Below are positions 8,856 to 20,970 of a DNA stretch of 64,000 bases, one piece after another (position 1 is the first letter of the stretch; each line of letters opens with the position of its first letter). Under the pieces are notes generated by a model. It was given only the letters and a program-made list of their open reading frames with translations. It was not told the origin of the DNA and did not search any database. This stretch comes from Flavobacteriales bacterium (GTDB lineage: Bacteria > Bacteroidota > Bacteroidia > Flavobacteriales_F > PHOS-HE28), in contig JABWBQ010000022.1 of the NCBI GenBank assembly GCA_013360395.1, positions 1 to 64,000 on the forward strand, read 5' to 3'. The position numbers and the translations under genes were made by a program.

Positions 8856-10721
8856 TCAGCGTGCATGCATCAGGCGCACCAGGTTCGCCCGGCCATCGGC
8901 GTCGAACACCAGGCACGCATGCACACCGGGTGTTGCGCCCGTGAGGTCGATCGCCACCACGGTGCCGTTGCCGCGAATGGTGCGCACCAATGCACCCTGC
9001 ATGTCGAAGACCAGCACCTCGGCAACGGCACGGGGGGCGGTGAGCAGATAGTGCCCGTCCGCTCCAGGGACCGGCCGGACGCGGAGGTCTTGATGTGCTC
9101 CTTCCGCGTCATCGATCCCGATGATCCCGCCTGCGAACCGGAAGGCATAGCTCATGCACGTCGCGTTCAGGTACGAGGCTTGAAGGATCAACGTGTCCTG
9201 CGCCGTCACGTTGAAGGTGTGCGGAGTGTAGGGGTTCGTTGCGTTGTCCGTACCGGTCACCATGGACGTCTGGTCCAGCACAGTGCCGTTCATATCGAGG
9301 ATGGTGAAGTGGATGGTGCCTGGCGTCGGGGTTTGCGTCGAGGCGCGGAGGTCCATCTGCAACGGGCCGCTGTATTGCTTGTAGAAGCGCCAGACGTCAA
9401 CATCGCTGTCGCGGAGGAAGCCGTGGTTGGCGGTATCGGGCACGGCCAGGAGCGAGGTGGCGATGCTGTTGTTGGGTTCGGGGTCGTCCCCGTAGGCCGG
9501 GGGATCGACGAAGGCCCGCAGGCGGTAGCTCACGCCGCAACCGTTGATGTGCGTCAGCCAGACCCCATAGGTGCCCGCAGGCAGGCAGCCGATCACATGG
9601 ACGTTCGTGTCCGGATCGTTGTTCGGGCCGCTTTCGCCATACCAGCTGGCCACGTTCGTGCTCAGACTATCGTACACCCGCAGGTCCGTGGTGGCGGAAC
9701 CGCCGTTCATGTCCGCAGCGAGCAGCTCCAGGCGCAGGACATGATGCTCGGGCACCTCCACCGAGAACCAGTCCGAGGTCGGTTCGCCGCCGTTGCCGTT
9801 GAAGCTCATGTGCCCTTCCACCCAGAGCCCCGGAGGCAGCACGGTGGTCATGTCCTGGTCGTCCGCCCACGGTGCCGGCGAATGGTCGTAGCGCAAACGG
9901 TAGGAGACGCCGCATGTGTTGATGCCGTAGATCACCACCGCGTATCGACCGTCCTTCAGGCAAAGGAACTCCATGCTCGTGGTGTCGGTATCGCCGTTGG
10001 CACCGACCTCCGCGTACATGGATGTCATCACGGTGCCTGTCGTGTCCACCAGGCGTACATCCAGGGAAGCGCCCGGCCCGGACAGGTATGAGGCGATCAC
10101 GGTCACTTGTACCGCCCCGTCCTCGGGGATCTCCAGCATGTGCACGTCCACGTGGTCGGTCAGGGCGTCGGAGATGTTGAATGAGTGATGGCCTTCCCGC
10201 CACACACCATCCTGCAGGAGGCCGTTGGCCAGGGCCTGCACGCCGTCCGCGTTGGGCTCCGCATCGTTGCCGAAGAGCGCGCCCTGGTATGTCCAGGTGA
10301 TGGCGTAAGTGATGTTCGATCCCTGATCGGGCGTGAGCTGGAAGAAATAGGTCCCCGCCTGGAGGCAGTCGAACACGAGCGAGGATGAGACCGGGCTGCT
10401 CGCGGCACCGAATCCGTTCCCCAGGTGGGAGATCGCGGTGCCGTTGACGTCGTAGATGGTCACCACCACATTGGCCGCCGCCGGGGAGGAGGCCACCACG
10501 TCCATGGTCACCGTGGCGTCCTCCAGCAGCTCGATGCGGAAGAAGTCGTAATAGTCCAGCGGTGGCGGGTCCATGGCGATGGAGCCCGAATAGGTCGCTC
10601 CTGGCGCCCAAGCCGGATTGACCGTGGCATCGGGCAGACCCTGGTTGGGCTCCGTCTCGGTCTGCGCTTTCGTGGTGAACGGAACGAGGAGGAGCAGTAC
10701 GGTGGAAAGGTGTTGGCGCAT
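8856..10721 (-). CDS. Secreted multi-PPC-domain protein with T9SS sorting domain
   Basis: Starting at the ATG at 10721 the protein has 621 residues; the ATG at 10769 would place 16 extra residues before the signal peptide (MRQHLSTVLLLLVPFTTKA|Q). Four PPC-like repeats follow, each with an (E)EPN motif (TETEPNQ, DAEPNADG, DPEPNNS), a D(Y/H)-rich strand (DYYDFFRIELLED) and a strand like GTYFFQLTP or GTYGVWLTH. The C-terminal about 80 residues (RVRPVPGADGHYLL to VRLMHAR) form a type A Por/T9SS sorting domain. It is a longer paralogue of the gene at 1-883. A cell-surface or secreted role is expected; no catalytic domain is seen. Confidence 0.9.
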   Translation of the reverse strand: MRQHLSTVLLLLVPFTTKAQTETEPNQGLPDATVNPAWAPGATYSGSIAMDPPPLDYYDFFRIELLEDATVTMDVVASSPAAANVVVTIYDVNGTAISHLGNGFGAASSPVSSSLVFDCLQAGTYFFQLTPDQGSNITYAITWTYQGALFGNDAEPNADGVQALANGLLQDGVWREGHHSFNISDALTDHVDVHMLEIPEDGAVQVTVIASYLSGPGASLDVRLVDTTGTVMTSMYAEVGANGDTDTTSMEFLCLKDGRYAVVIYGINTCGVSYRLRYDHSPAPWADDQDMTTVLPPGLWVEGHMSFNGNGGEPTSDWFSVEVPEHHVLRLELLAADMNGGSATTDLRVYDSLSTNVASWYGESGPNNDPDTNVHVIGCLPAGTYGVWLTHINGCGVSYRLRAFVDPPAYGDDPEPNNSIATSLLAVPDTANHGFLRDSDVDVWRFYKQYSGPLQMDLRASTQTPTPGTIHFTILDMNGTVLDQTSMVTGTDNATNPYTPHTFNVTAQDTLILQASYLNATCMSYAFRFAGGIIGIDDAEGAHQDLRVRPVPGADGHYLLTAPRAVAEVLVFDMQGALVRTIRGNGTVVAIDLTGATPGVHACLVFDADGRANLVRLMHAR

Positions 10722-10738
10722 GATCACGGATCGGGCCT

Positions 10739-10746
10739 CAAAGTGA
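10739..10746 (-). promoter_or_regulatory. -7-like box of the PPC-protein gene
   Basis: Read on the minus strand it is TCACTTTG, one mismatch from the Bacteroidota consensus TAnnTTTG, with a TTG about 20 bp further upstream and an 18-bp spacing to the ATG. Confidence 0.4.
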
Positions 10747-10876
10747 CAACGCCATGTCACGCGCATCAATCACGGGTTCACGGGATGCGGGGGCATGCCC
10801 TGGATCCAGGACCGTCCCCCGGCTGCAACTCCCGGATGATGCTTCGCCGCGGACGGTCCGGCCCATCCTGCAACGG

Positions 10877-10906
10877 ACAAGCCCCGGCCTTTCGACCGGG
10901 GCTTGT
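10877..10906 (-). terminator. Hairpin terminator downstream of groEL
   Basis: ACAAGCCCCGG (10877-10887) and CCGGGGCTTGT (10896-10906) form a perfect 11-bp stem with an 8-base loop, 24 bp past the groEL stop. No strong U tract follows. Confidence 0.7.
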
Positions 10907-10929
10907 GCTCATGGTTGCGAACAGATGGC

Positions 10930-12567
<1,638 letters not shown>

Positions 12568-12647
12568 TTAGAGCTTGGTTGTTTCGTTGGTTGGGATCGT
12601 GTGCTTGTCCTGTAACGGTGGCATTGATCCAATGGATCGACGGTACC

Positions 12648-12941
<294 letters not shown>

Positions 12942-13094
12942 GGTGAATCGGATCGTTCGGTTGGTTTGCGGCCCGCGCACGTCAACCCGCATGCCAAGGC
13001 ATCACCTTCTGCCATTGGACTGACGATCTTGCAAGGTCCGGTCACACCAAGACCCTTCGGCCTGACAGGCGGTCTGTCAGGTTGGCGCGGACGC

Positions 13095-13442
13095 TCAAGG
13101 GGTGGCGGGCGCAGGCTCCTGGGCCGGAGCCTCCTCTGCCGCGGGCGCCACATCCTCCGGGGCCACCTCGCCGCTGGTCACCTGCTCGCTGGGGGCATCC
13201 AGCTCGTCCACCTGGGTGGCGCTGCCGCCTTGGATCGCGCTGCTCACCAGGCAGAGCACCATCAGCGCGCCGGCCAGGGTCCAGGTGCCCTTCTCCAGGA
13301 AGTCGGCCGTGCGCTGCACACCCCCGATCTGCTGCGCGCCGGTGAAGCCCGCCGCCAGGCCGCCACCCTTGGGGTTCTGGGCCAGCACGACCAAGGCCAG
13401 CAGGGCGGCCACGATGAGGATGAGGATGGAGACGACGATCAT
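13095..13442 (-). CDS. secG: Preprotein translocase subunit SecG
   Basis: The protein is 115 residues from the ATG at 13442. Two membrane helices are visible: [20 protein letters not shown] (1-20) and [16 protein letters not shown] (about 54-70). Between them is the family motif [12 protein letters not shown], an FTGAQQIGG loop and an FLEKGTW segment. The tail is rich in Ala, Glu and Pro ([19 protein letters not shown]), as in many Bacteroidota SecG proteins. It is part of the SecYEG channel in the inner membrane. A -7-like TTACTTTG lies about 45 bp upstream. Confidence 0.95.
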   Translation of the reverse strand: MIVVSILILIVAALLALVVLAQNPKGGGLAAGFTGAQQIGGVQRTADFLEKGTWTLAGALMVLCLVSSAIQGGSATQVDELDAPSEQVTSGEVAPEDVAPAAEEAPAQEPAPATP

Positions 13443-13516
13443 GGCAAGGGAGCGTTGGGACAGGGACCCGCCTGCAAGCGGGGGCGCAAAGTAAGTGGAT
13501 CTCCGCGATCCGGCGT

Positions 13517-14620
13517 TCAAGCCTTGCCCCGCTCCAGGGCTCGCGCCCGGCCCAGGAATTCCTCCTTCCGCTGCGGATGCCGCTCGGCCAACCGCCGGTA
13601 GGCCGCCGCCGCCCGGGCGACATCGCCCTGCTGCTCGTAGATGCGCGCCAGGGTCTCGGTCACCAGCTCGGCATGTTCCTCCAAGCTGCGCTTCGCCGCC
13701 TGTTGCGGGGTGAAGAACTCCGCCTTGTGCGCAGGTGCCGGCGCCTGCCCCTGGATGAAACGGTCGATCAACGCCCGGATGTCCGCAGCGCCGGGGGCTG
13801 CCGGTTGCGCCGCAGGAGCTGCCTCGGTGCGGGGCGGAGGCAAGCCCGGTCCCGTCGGCGGGGCGACCGCGGCCTCCTGCGGTCCGGTGTCCTGCTCCAG
13901 CCAGGCCGTGAAACGCCTCCGCCCGGCATGCACGGGCATGGTGGGCGGGGAGGGTGGAGCTTCCTTCTCCGGAGCGGACGGCACCCCGGTTCCCGGGTCG
14001 GCGGCCTGTGCAGGCGCCGGTGGGGCCTGCGGGACGGCCTCCGGCGCCACCGGTGAGGACGAACGCGTGATGTCGTAGGCGCCGGCCAGCACTTCGGTAC
14101 GGATCAGTACATCCAACGCGTCGCCGGGGACCGGGGCAGGGGAGGGGGCGTCCGCGTCGGCGGGTGGGATCGGAGCGATGACGTCGGCACCGCGGTCCGC
14201 CGAGGGCGTTCCCGTCGACCGTTCCTCCGGAGCTGTACGGGCTTCATCGAGTTCCGCCGCGCGAGGTCCGACCGCCGATGGTGCCGGGGGGGCCTGGGCG
14301 GGGTGGGGCAGGGGGGGGTCCAACGGCATGGGCACCGCCAAGGGGCCCGCGTCCACCGGGGTGGATCGTCGGCGGGGTGCGGGGCCCGCATCGGCATGGA
14401 CCAGGTCGTACACCCGGGCCCGGCTGGGCAGGTGGGCCGCCGCCGTGCGCAGGTGCTCGTCGTACAGCAACCCACCGCTGGCCGCCTCGCCCACCGTGAG
14501 CAGCACCTGTGCCCCGCTGAACCACGGATACCGCCCGGCCAGCTCGCGCAACCCGGCCACATCGGAGGCCTCCACCTTCGTGGGCTCGGTCAGCAGGGTG
14601 TTCAGCCGTTCGCGGTCCAT
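13517..14620 (-). CDS. Conserved Bacteroidota protein, Pro/Ala-rich with C-terminal TPR-like helices
   Basis: A 367-residue protein from the ATG at 14620; a GTG at 14629 overlapping the lptE stop (GTGA) is the alternative. The N-terminus ([24 protein letters not shown], then [13 protein letters not shown]) is the conserved part of a protein commonly found between lptE and secG in this phylum. The middle (about 85-290) is a low-complexity Ala/Pro-rich linker. The C-terminus ([34 protein letters not shown]) is a TPR-like helical pair. Probable assembly or scaffold role, not known. Confidence 0.85.
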   Translation of the reverse strand: MDRERLNTLLTEPTKVEASDVAGLRELAGRYPWFSGAQVLLTVGEAASGGLLYDEHLRTAAAHLPSRARVYDLVHADAGPAPRRRSTPVDAGPLAVPMPLDPPLPHPAQAPPAPSAVGPRAAELDEARTAPEERSTGTPSADRGADVIAPIPPADADAPSPAPVPGDALDVLIRTEVLAGAYDITRSSSPVAPEAVPQAPPAPAQAADPGTGVPSAPEKEAPPSPPTMPVHAGRRRFTAWLEQDTGPQEAAVAPPTGPGLPPPRTEAAPAAQPAAPGAADIRALIDRFIQGQAPAPAHKAEFFTPQQAAKRSLEEHAELVTETLARIYEQQGDVARAAAAYRRLAERHPQRKEEFLGRARALERGKA

Positions 14621-14625
14621 GGGTC

Positions 14626-15180
14626 TCACCAGTTGCCCAGTGTGCGGTCGAAGATATCCTGCACCAACTGGTCGCTGATCGTGCGCACCAGCCCTTCCTC
14701 CACCGCCACCAGGTCGGCCCCGCTGTCGTAGTCGGCGAACCGGCTCACGCTGAAGGTGCTGCTGCGTGTGGCATCCAGGGTGTTGGTGTAGGTCACGCTC
14801 ACGGTGATCGTCAGCCGGTTCAGGGCGGCGGTCTCGTTGGCCTGGATGGCCACGGGCTGCACGTCGTAGCCGGTGATGGCCCCTTCGTAGCGCAGGTCGC
14901 CCCCTTCGCGCACCAGCTTCAGCGGGGTCTGGGCCTGCAGCAGGTCGCGCAGCGTTTCGGTGAACACCTGGGCGGTGCGGGGCGAGCTCAGCGGGGCCCG
15001 TGCCTCGAACACCGCCACGCCGTAGGTGCCCGCCGCCGCCGGGATGTCGGCCCCGGAGAAGGAGTAGTTCACCTTGCAGGCGGTGGGGAGCAGCATCGCG
15101 AGCAGGAATAGGGGCCAGGGCGGCCGGGCCGGCGACGCGTGGAGGGTGGGACGGGTGCAGGCCAGGGGGCTGCGCATCAC
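14626..15180 (-). CDS. lptE: LptE-like outer-membrane LPS assembly lipoprotein
   Basis: A 184-residue protein with an N-terminal hydrophobic stretch ([14 protein letters not shown]) whose lipobox-like Cys is followed by [20 protein letters not shown], the hallmark of Bacteroidota LptE-family proteins. The rest ([41 protein letters not shown]) matches that family. LptE plugs the LptD barrel and helps insert LPS in the outer membrane. It overlaps the upstream sigma54-type activator gene by 4 bp (ATGA) and precedes the TPR gene, as is usual in this phylum. Confidence 0.9.
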   Translation of the reverse strand: MMRSPLACTRPTLHASPARPPWPLFLLAMLLPTACKVNYSFSGADIPAAAGTYGVAVFEARAPLSSPRTAQVFTETLRDLLQAQTPLKLVREGGDLRYEGAITGYDVQPVAIQANETAALNRLTITVSVTYTNTLDATRSSTFSVSRFADYDSGADLVAVEEGLVRTISDQLVQDIFDRTLGNW

Positions 15181-16418
15181 TCGATCCGGTATTCCTTGAT
15201 CTTGCGGTACAGCGTGCGCTCGCTGATGCCGAGCTCCTGGGCGGCGGTCTTGCGGCGGTTGCGGTGCTTGGCCAGGGCCTTGATGATCAGCTCCTTCTCC
15301 TTCTCCTCCAGGCTCAGGGATTCCTCGACCTCGGTGTGGTCCACGTCGTGGTGCGGTTCGCCACCCCGGTGCGGCATCTGGATGCTCACCGTGCCCGAAG
15401 GGGTGCCCTGCATGGGCAGCACGATCTCCTCGTGGTAGCCTGCCGGCTTCATCACCGGCAGCGGTTGGCCGTGCATCAGGGCGGCCACCTGTTCCTTCAG
15501 CACGGTCAGGTCGTTCTTCATGTCGAACAGGAACTTGTACATCAGTTCGCGTTCGTTCACGCTGTCCATGCCCGCCCCGCGCCCATCCCCGGCGGGCACC
15601 AGGCCGGTGCTCTCCTCGGGCAGGTATTGGCGCAGGGTGGCCGCATTGATGGTGCGCGTCTGCTCGATCACGCTCAGCTGGTCGGTGATGTTGCGCAGCT
15701 GCCGCACATTGCCGGGCCAGCGGTAGGCCGTGAGCAGCTTGAGGGCCTCGGCGTCCAGCTCGATGGGCGGCATCCGGTACCGCTCGGCCGCATCGCTGGC
15801 GAACTTGCGGAACAGCAGGTGGATGTCCTCGCGCCGTTCGCGCAGCGGCGGCACGTGGATGGGCACGGTGTTCAGCCGGTAGTACAGGTCCTCGCGGAAG
15901 CCGCCCCGCTGCACGGCCTGCAGCATGTTCACGTTGGTGGCGGCCACCACGCGCACGTTGGTGCGCTGCGCCTTGCTGCTGCCCACGCGGATGAACTCGC
16001 CGGTCTCCAGCACCCGCAGCAGGCGCACCTGCGTGCTCAGCGGCAGCTCGCCCACCTCGTCCAGGAAGATGGTGCCCTTGTCGGCCACCTCGAAGTAGCC
16101 CTTGCGCGCCTCGTGCGCCCCGGTGAAGCTGCCTTTCTCGTGGCCGAAGAGCTCGCTGTCGATCGTGCCCTCCGGGATCGCCCCGCAGTTCACCGCGATG
16201 TACGGGCCGTGCTTGCGCGCGCTCAGCTGGTGCACGATCTGCGGCATCACCTCCTTGCCCGAGCCGCTCTCCCCGGTGATCAGCACCGTGAGGTCCGTGG
16301 GCGCCACCTGCGCGGCGATCTCGATGGCCCGGTCCAGCAAGGACGAGCCCCCGATGATGCCGAACCGCTGTTTGATGGGTTGTACGTTCATGGCCTTGTC
16401 ATTCACTTCCGTGTTCAC
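15177..16418 (-). CDS. Sigma54-dependent AAA+ transcriptional activator without receiver domain
   Basis: A 413-residue protein. The AAA+ domain fills about 18-260: Walker A GESGSGKE, the sigma54-contact loop written GSFTGA (GAFTGA in the consensus), Walker [24 protein letters not shown], and the arginine-finger region [11 protein letters not shown] linker with an acidic helix follows. The C-terminus is a Fis-type HTH ([30 protein letters not shown]). There is no N-terminal sensor, so activity may be set by level or by a partner. This protein is a fixed neighbour of miaB and lptE in Bacteroidota. A 9-bp tandem repeat separates it from miaB. Confidence 0.95.
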   Translation of the reverse strand: MNTEVNDKAMNVQPIKQRFGIIGGSSLLDRAIEIAAQVAPTDLTVLITGESGSGKEVMPQIVHQLSARKHGPYIAVNCGAIPEGTIDSELFGHEKGSFTGAHEARKGYFEVADKGTIFLDEVGELPLSTQVRLLRVLETGEFIRVGSSKAQRTNVRVVAATNVNMLQAVQRGGFREDLYYRLNTVPIHVPPLRERREDIHLLFRKFASDAAERYRMPPIELDAEALKLLTAYRWPGNVRQLRNITDQLSVIEQTRTINAATLRQYLPEESTGLVPAGDGRGAGMDSVNERELMYKFLFDMKNDLTVLKEQVAALMHGQPLPVMKPAGYHEEIVLPMQGTPSGTVSIQMPHRGGEPHHDVDHTEVEESLSLEEKEKELIIKALAKHRNRRKTAAQELGISERTLYRKIKEYRIE

Positions 16419-16440
16419 GATCCCCGCACGCCCTTCCGCT

Positions 16441-16503
16441 CACCACGCTCACCATTCCCACCACTCTCACCACTCTCACCATTCTCACCACTCTCACCAT
16501 TCC
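16441..16503. repeat. Nine-base tandem repeat, seven units
   Basis: Seven consecutive 9-mers read CACCACGCT, CACCATTCC, CACCACTCT, CACCACTCT, CACCATTCT, CACCACTCT, CACCATTCC. The array covers the miaB stop (16494-16496) and most of the 75-bp gap before the sigma54 activator start at 16418. On the coding strand the unit is AGARTGGTG, rich in GTG starts and TGA stops. Confidence 0.9.
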
Positions 16504-17888
16504 TCCACGCCCTCCCGCACCCGCTCCACCACCTCGCCCTGCAGCGACCCGCTGGTACCGCTGGTGATCCGCGTTCTCACAAGGTCGCCCGGCATCAGCT
16601 CCGTCCCGGCGTATTGCCGGTCCACGATCACCACGGCGTTCTGGCTGTTGCGGCCATACATGTGCCGGTCGCTCCGCTTGCTCACCCCTTCGATGAGCAC
16701 CTCCTGCACCTGGCCCACGTGCTGCCCGTTGCGTTCGGCCGCATGCTTCATCTGCAGGTCGATCACTTCCTGCAGGCGCCGGCCCTTCACCTCGTCCGCC
16801 ACATCGTCCGGGAACTTCCGCGCCGCCAGGGTCCGGGGGCGTTCGCTGTACTTGAACATGTACGCCATGTCGTAGCGCACTTCCTCCATCAGGCTGAGGG
16901 TCTCCCGGTGCTCGGCCTCGGTCTCGCCGCAGAAGCCGCTGATGATGTCGGTGCTGATGGCGCAATCCGGGATGTGGCGGCGGATGGCCGCGATCCGGTC
17001 CAGGTACCAGGCCCGGTCGTAGCCCCGGTTCATGCGTTGGAGCACGCTGCTGCTGCCGCTCTGCACCGGCAGATGGATGTATTTGCAGATGTTGTGGTGG
17101 CCGGCCATCACCCGCAGCACCTTGTCGGTCATGTCCTTGGGGTGGCTGGTGCTGTAGCGGATGCGCAGGGTGGGGCAGGCGCGGGCCACCATTTCCAGCA
17201 GGTCGGCGAAGTCGGCGGTGGGGCGGGCGGCGTCCCTGGGGTTGTGGTCCGCGTCCAGGTTCCAGCGGTAGCTGTCCACGTTCTGCCCCAGCAGGGTCAC
17301 TTCGCGGTAACCCTGGGCCACCAGCTGGCGGCATTCGGCCACGATGCTTTCGGGGTCCCTGCTGCGCTCGCGCCCCCGGGTGAAGGGCACCACGCAGAAG
17401 GCGCACATGTTGTCGCAGCCCCGCATGATGGTCACGAAGGCCGTGACCCCGTTGCTGCCCAGGCGCACAGGCTCGATCTCGGCGTAGGTCTCCTCCCGGC
17501 TCAGCAGCACGTTCACCGCCTTCTGGCCGCCCTCCACCTCGTCCAACAGCAGGGGCAGGGTGCGGTAGGCGTCGGGGCCCACCACCAGGTCCACCAGTTT
17601 CTTCTTTTCCAGGAGGTCCTCCCGCATGCGCTCGGCCATGCAGCCCAGCACGCCCACCCGCAGTCCGGGGTTCCTCCCCTTCAGATGGTTCAGCCCGTCG
17701 ATCCGGTTCAGCACCGTCTGCTCGGCCTTCTCCCGCACGCTGCACGTGTTGAGCAGCACCAGGTCCGCGTCCTCGGCCTTCTCCACCAGCGTGTAGCCCT
17801 GGTCGGCCAGGATGCTCGCGACGATCTCGCTGTCGCTGAAGTTCATCTGGCAGCCGTAGCTCTCGATGTAGGCGCGCTTGTTCGTCAT
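16494..17888 (-). CDS. miaB: tRNA-2-methylthio-N6-dimethylallyladenosine synthase MiaB
   Basis: A 464-residue radical-SAM methylthiotransferase. The N-terminal UPF0004 domain carries cysteines in ESYGCQMNFSDSE, LLNTCSVREKAE and VGVLGCMAER. The radical SAM motif is GCDNMCAFCVVPFTRGRERSR (C-x3-C-x2-C). The middle has HLPVQSGSSSVLQRMNRGY and the end a TRAM domain (GRNSQNAVVIVDRQYAGTELMPGDLV). It methylthiolates i6A37 in tRNA. A perfect -7 box lies 14-21 bp upstream, implying a very short leader. It heads the minus-strand run down to groEL. Confidence 0.98.
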   Translation of the reverse strand: MTNKRAYIESYGCQMNFSDSEIVASILADQGYTLVEKAEDADLVLLNTCSVREKAEQTVLNRIDGLNHLKGRNPGLRVGVLGCMAERMREDLLEKKKLVDLVVGPDAYRTLPLLLDEVEGGQKAVNVLLSREETYAEIEPVRLGSNGVTAFVTIMRGCDNMCAFCVVPFTRGRERSRDPESIVAECRQLVAQGYREVTLLGQNVDSYRWNLDADHNPRDAARPTADFADLLEMVARACPTLRIRYSTSHPKDMTDKVLRVMAGHHNICKYIHLPVQSGSSSVLQRMNRGYDRAWYLDRIAAIRRHIPDCAISTDIISGFCGETEAEHRETLSLMEEVRYDMAYMFKYSERPRTLAARKFPDDVADEVKGRRLQEVIDLQMKHAAERNGQHVGQVQEVLIEGVSKRSDRHMYGRNSQNAVVIVDRQYAGTELMPGDLVRTRITSGTSGSLQGEVVERVREGVEEW

Positions 17889-17901
17889 GGCCGGAAGGTT
17901 G

Positions 17902-17909
17902 CAAAGGTA
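17902..17909 (-). promoter_or_regulatory. -7 box TACCTTTG of miaB
   Basis: On the minus strand the sequence is TACCTTTG, a full match to TAnnTTTG, ending 13 bp before the miaB ATG. It should also drive the genes downstream in the run. Confidence 0.65.
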
Positions 17910-18218
17910 GGGCTTTCCGCCCGGGCGCCTGACAAGGTGGCAGGGTGGGGCGGCCGACCGGATCCGGGGGAAGCGGACCCGCGGTTCATCGCAGGTCTTC
18001 CGGGCGTTACGCCGGACCGACCGCCCGGCCGACGAACAGGATAGTGCCTCGTGCGTGTGCCCGGGCAGGCCTGCGCGCGTGGCGCGCTGCCGCGCGCGAA
18101 GCCCCGCCGCTGTTGAAAAAATGCTTCCCCATAGGGGAAGGGGGACGGGAGGCGGCAGGTCCCCGCTGCGATGGGCTGGTGATGCCTTTTCCTTTGTCCG
18201 CTCACAACCCGCATTCCC

Positions 18219-20846
18219 ATGGCGAAGAAGAAGGAAGCAGGCAGCGGCAACCTGGTCATCGTGGAGTCCCCCGCCAAGGCGAAGACCATCGAGAAATACC
18301 TGGGCGACGGCTATACGGTGCTGAGCAGCTACGGCCATGTGCGCGACCTGCCCGAACGCGACCTGAGCGTGGATGTGGAGAACGGCTTCGAGCCTACCTA
18401 CATCGTTCCCGACGATAAAAAAGGCAGGCTCGCCGAACTGAAAAGGGAGGCTGACAAGGCGGCCACCGTGTGGCTCGCCACCGACGAGGACCGCGAAGGG
18501 GAGGCCATCAGCTGGCACCTGAAGGAGGCGCTGAAACTGGACGACGACAAGGTGAAGCGCATCACCTTCAACGAGATCACCAAGAAGGCCGTGCTCGACG
18601 CCATCGCCAACCCGCGTGGGATCGATGTGCACTTGGTGGACGCGCAGCAGGCCCGCCGCGTGCTGGACCGGCTGGTGGGCTATGAACTGAGCCCCATCCT
18701 TTGGCGCAAGGTGAAACCCAGCCTCAGCGCGGGCCGGGTGCAGAGCGTGGCCGTGCGCCTGATCGTGGAGCGTGAACGGGAGATCCTCGGCTTCGCCGAG
18801 AAGAGCGCCTTCCGCATCACCGCAGTGCTCCGAACGGAGAACGGCGCCTCCGTGAAGGCCGAACTGCGCGCCGCCGCCGGCCCTGGCGAAGTGCGGCCGC
18901 TCCGCTTCGCCACCGAACCCGAGGCCATGGCCTTCCTGCAGGGATGCATCGGCTCTTCCTATTCCGTGGCCGCCGTGGAGAAGAAGCCCGGCAAACGCAC
19001 GCCCGCCGCGCCCTTCACCACCAGCACACTGCAGCAGGAGGCCAGCCGCAAGCTCGGCTTCGGGGTGGACCGCACGATGCGCATCGCCCAGGGGCTGTAC
19101 GAGCAGGGGCACATCACCTACATGCGTACCGACTCGGTGAACCTCAGCGAACAGGCCATCGCCGCCGCCGAGGCCGCCATCACCGCCCAGTACGGTGCGC
19201 GGTACTGCAAGGCCCGGCGCTACCAGAGCAAGAGCAAGGGTGCCCAGGAGGCGCACGAGGCCATCCGCCCCACCGACCTCCAGGTGCGCACCGCCGGCGC
19301 CGACCGCGATGCCGAACGCCTGTACGACCTGATCAGCAAACGCACGCTCGCCAGCCAGATGGCCGATGCCGAACTGGAGAGGACCGTGGTGAACATCGCC
19401 ATCAGCGGGCACGCGGGGGAGAGCCTGGTGGCGCAGGGTGAAGTGATCCTCTTCGACGGTTTCCTGAAGGTGTACATGGAAGGCCGCGACGACGAGGACA
19501 ACGGCGAGGAACAGGAGGGACTGCTGCCCGACCTCAAGCAGGGTGAGCCGCTGGCCCTGCAGGAGATGACCGCCACCCAGCGCTTCGAGCGGCCTGCGCC
19601 CCGCTTCACCGAGGCCAGCCTGGTGAAGAAGCTCGAAGAGCTCGGTATCGGCCGCCCCAGCACCTACGCGCCCACCATCAGCACCGTGCAGAAGCGCGGC
19701 TACGTGGTGAAGGAGAACCGCGAGGGCACGCCCCGCAACTACCGCATCCTCACCCTGGCGGACGGCGTCGTGAGCGACCGCACCGCCTCGGAGAACGTCG
19801 GGGCCGAGAAACAGAAGCTCTTCCCCACCGACATCGGCATGGTGGTGAACGACTTCCTGGTGGAGCACTTCCCCACCATCGTGGACCTCAACTTCACGGC
19901 CTACGTGGAAGGCGAATTCGACCTGATCGCCGAGGGCACCATGAACTGGCGCGCCATGCTCCAGGAGTTCTACACCCCCTTCCACCGCACCATCGGCACG
20001 GTGACCGAGACCGCCGAACGCGCCACCGGCTCCCGCGAGCTGGGCGTGGACCCGGCCAGCGGGCGCAAGGTGGTGGCCCGGATCGGCCGCTTCGGCCCCA
20101 TGGTGCAGATCGGCGAGGCCGAGGAGGAGGAGAAGCCCCGGTTCGCCAGCCTGCGCAAGGACCAGAGCATCGGCACCATCACCCTGGAGGAAGCCCTGGA
20201 CCTGTTCAAGCTGCCGCGCACCCTGGGCGAACGCGACGGCGAGGTGGTCACCGTGGCCATCGGCCGCTTCGGCCCGTACGTCCGGCTGGGCGGCACCTTC
20301 GCCAGCCTCACCGCCGAGGACGATCCGCTCAGCATCGACCTGGCCCGCGCCATCGAGCTCATCGACCTCAAAAAGGCCGCCAGCGCCACCCGCGACCTGG
20401 GCGAGCACAAGGGGGAGATGGTGGTGGCCGGCCGCGGCCGCTTCGGTCCGTATGTGAAACTGGGCAGGACCTACGCCAACATCCCCAAGGGCGAGGACCC
20501 CGCGGCCGTGACCCTCGAACGGGCCGTGGAGCTGCTGGAGGCCAAGCTCGCCGGCACCCGCCAGAACGTGCTCAAGGAGTTCCCCGGCTCGGCCGTGCAG
20601 GTGCTCGACGGGCGCTATGGCCCTTACGTCACCGACGGGAACAAGAACGCCAACCTGCCCAAGGACACCAAGGCCGAGGAAGTGACCCTGGAGCAGGCCA
20701 CCGCGCTGCTGGCCGCCGCGCCCGAACGCAAGGGGGGACGCAAGGGCGGTGCACGCCGCAGTACCGCCACCTCCACCACCAAGGCGGCGAAAGCACCGGC
20801 CAAGAAGGCCTCCGCCGCCCGCAAGGCACCCCGCAAGAAGGCCTGA
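18219..20846 (+). CDS. topA: DNA topoisomerase I
   Basis: An 875-residue type IA topoisomerase. The Toprim domain is at the start (NLVIVESPAKAKTIEKYLG, later ATDEDREGEAISWHL). The catalytic Tyr lies in GHITYMRTDSVNLS, and the SAGRVQSVAVRLIVERERE and EAHEAIRPTD motifs are present. C-terminal zinc-finger-like repeats are replaced by repeated GRFGP(Y/M)V units (for example ARIGRFGPMVQIG, AIGRFGPYVRLG), usual in Bacteroidota. A Lys/Ala-rich basic tail ends the protein. It relaxes negative supercoils. TTCCTTTG at 18189-18196 resembles the -7 box. Confidence 0.98.
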   Translation: MAKKKEAGSGNLVIVESPAKAKTIEKYLGDGYTVLSSYGHVRDLPERDLSVDVENGFEPTYIVPDDKKGRLAELKREADKAATVWLATDEDREGEAISWHLKEALKLDDDKVKRITFNEITKKAVLDAIANPRGIDVHLVDAQQARRVLDRLVGYELSPILWRKVKPSLSAGRVQSVAVRLIVEREREILGFAEKSAFRITAVLRTENGASVKAELRAAAGPGEVRPLRFATEPEAMAFLQGCIGSSYSVAAVEKKPGKRTPAAPFTTSTLQQEASRKLGFGVDRTMRIAQGLYEQGHITYMRTDSVNLSEQAIAAAEAAITAQYGARYCKARRYQSKSKGAQEAHEAIRPTDLQVRTAGADRDAERLYDLISKRTLASQMADAELERTVVNIAISGHAGESLVAQGEVILFDGFLKVYMEGRDDEDNGEEQEGLLPDLKQGEPLALQEMTATQRFERPAPRFTEASLVKKLEELGIGRPSTYAPTISTVQKRGYVVKENREGTPRNYRILTLADGVVSDRTASENVGAEKQKLFPTDIGMVVNDFLVEHFPTIVDLNFTAYVEGEFDLIAEGTMNWRAMLQEFYTPFHRTIGTVTETAERATGSRELGVDPASGRKVVARIGRFGPMVQIGEAEEEEKPRFASLRKDQSIGTITLEEALDLFKLPRTLGERDGEVVTVAIGRFGPYVRLGGTFASLTAEDDPLSIDLARAIELIDLKKAASATRDLGEHKGEMVVAGRGRFGPYVKLGRTYANIPKGEDPAAVTLERAVELLEAKLAGTRQNVLKEFPGSAVQVLDGRYGPYVTDGNKNANLPKDTKAEEVTLEQATALLAAAPERKGGRKGGARRSTATSTTKAAKAPAKKASAARKAPRKKA

Positions 20847-20970
20847 GCCGCCTGGCGCCTCACCACCGGTTGCCAACAGCGACCTGTGCGTAGCTCGCGG
20901 GGCAACGGCGCCGGGCCGCGAACTGTGCGATGGACCTTCGCGCTGACCGCCCCGCCGGTCCGGAACGCCC

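Noticed and set aside
16441-16503. CRISPR-like repeat
   Set aside because: Units are 9 bp and contiguous with no spacers; this is a minisatellite.
15000-18044. Plus-strand frame of 1014 residues
   Set aside because: Antisense to lptE, the sigma54 activator and miaB; its His-rich segment is the 9-bp tandem repeat in another frame.
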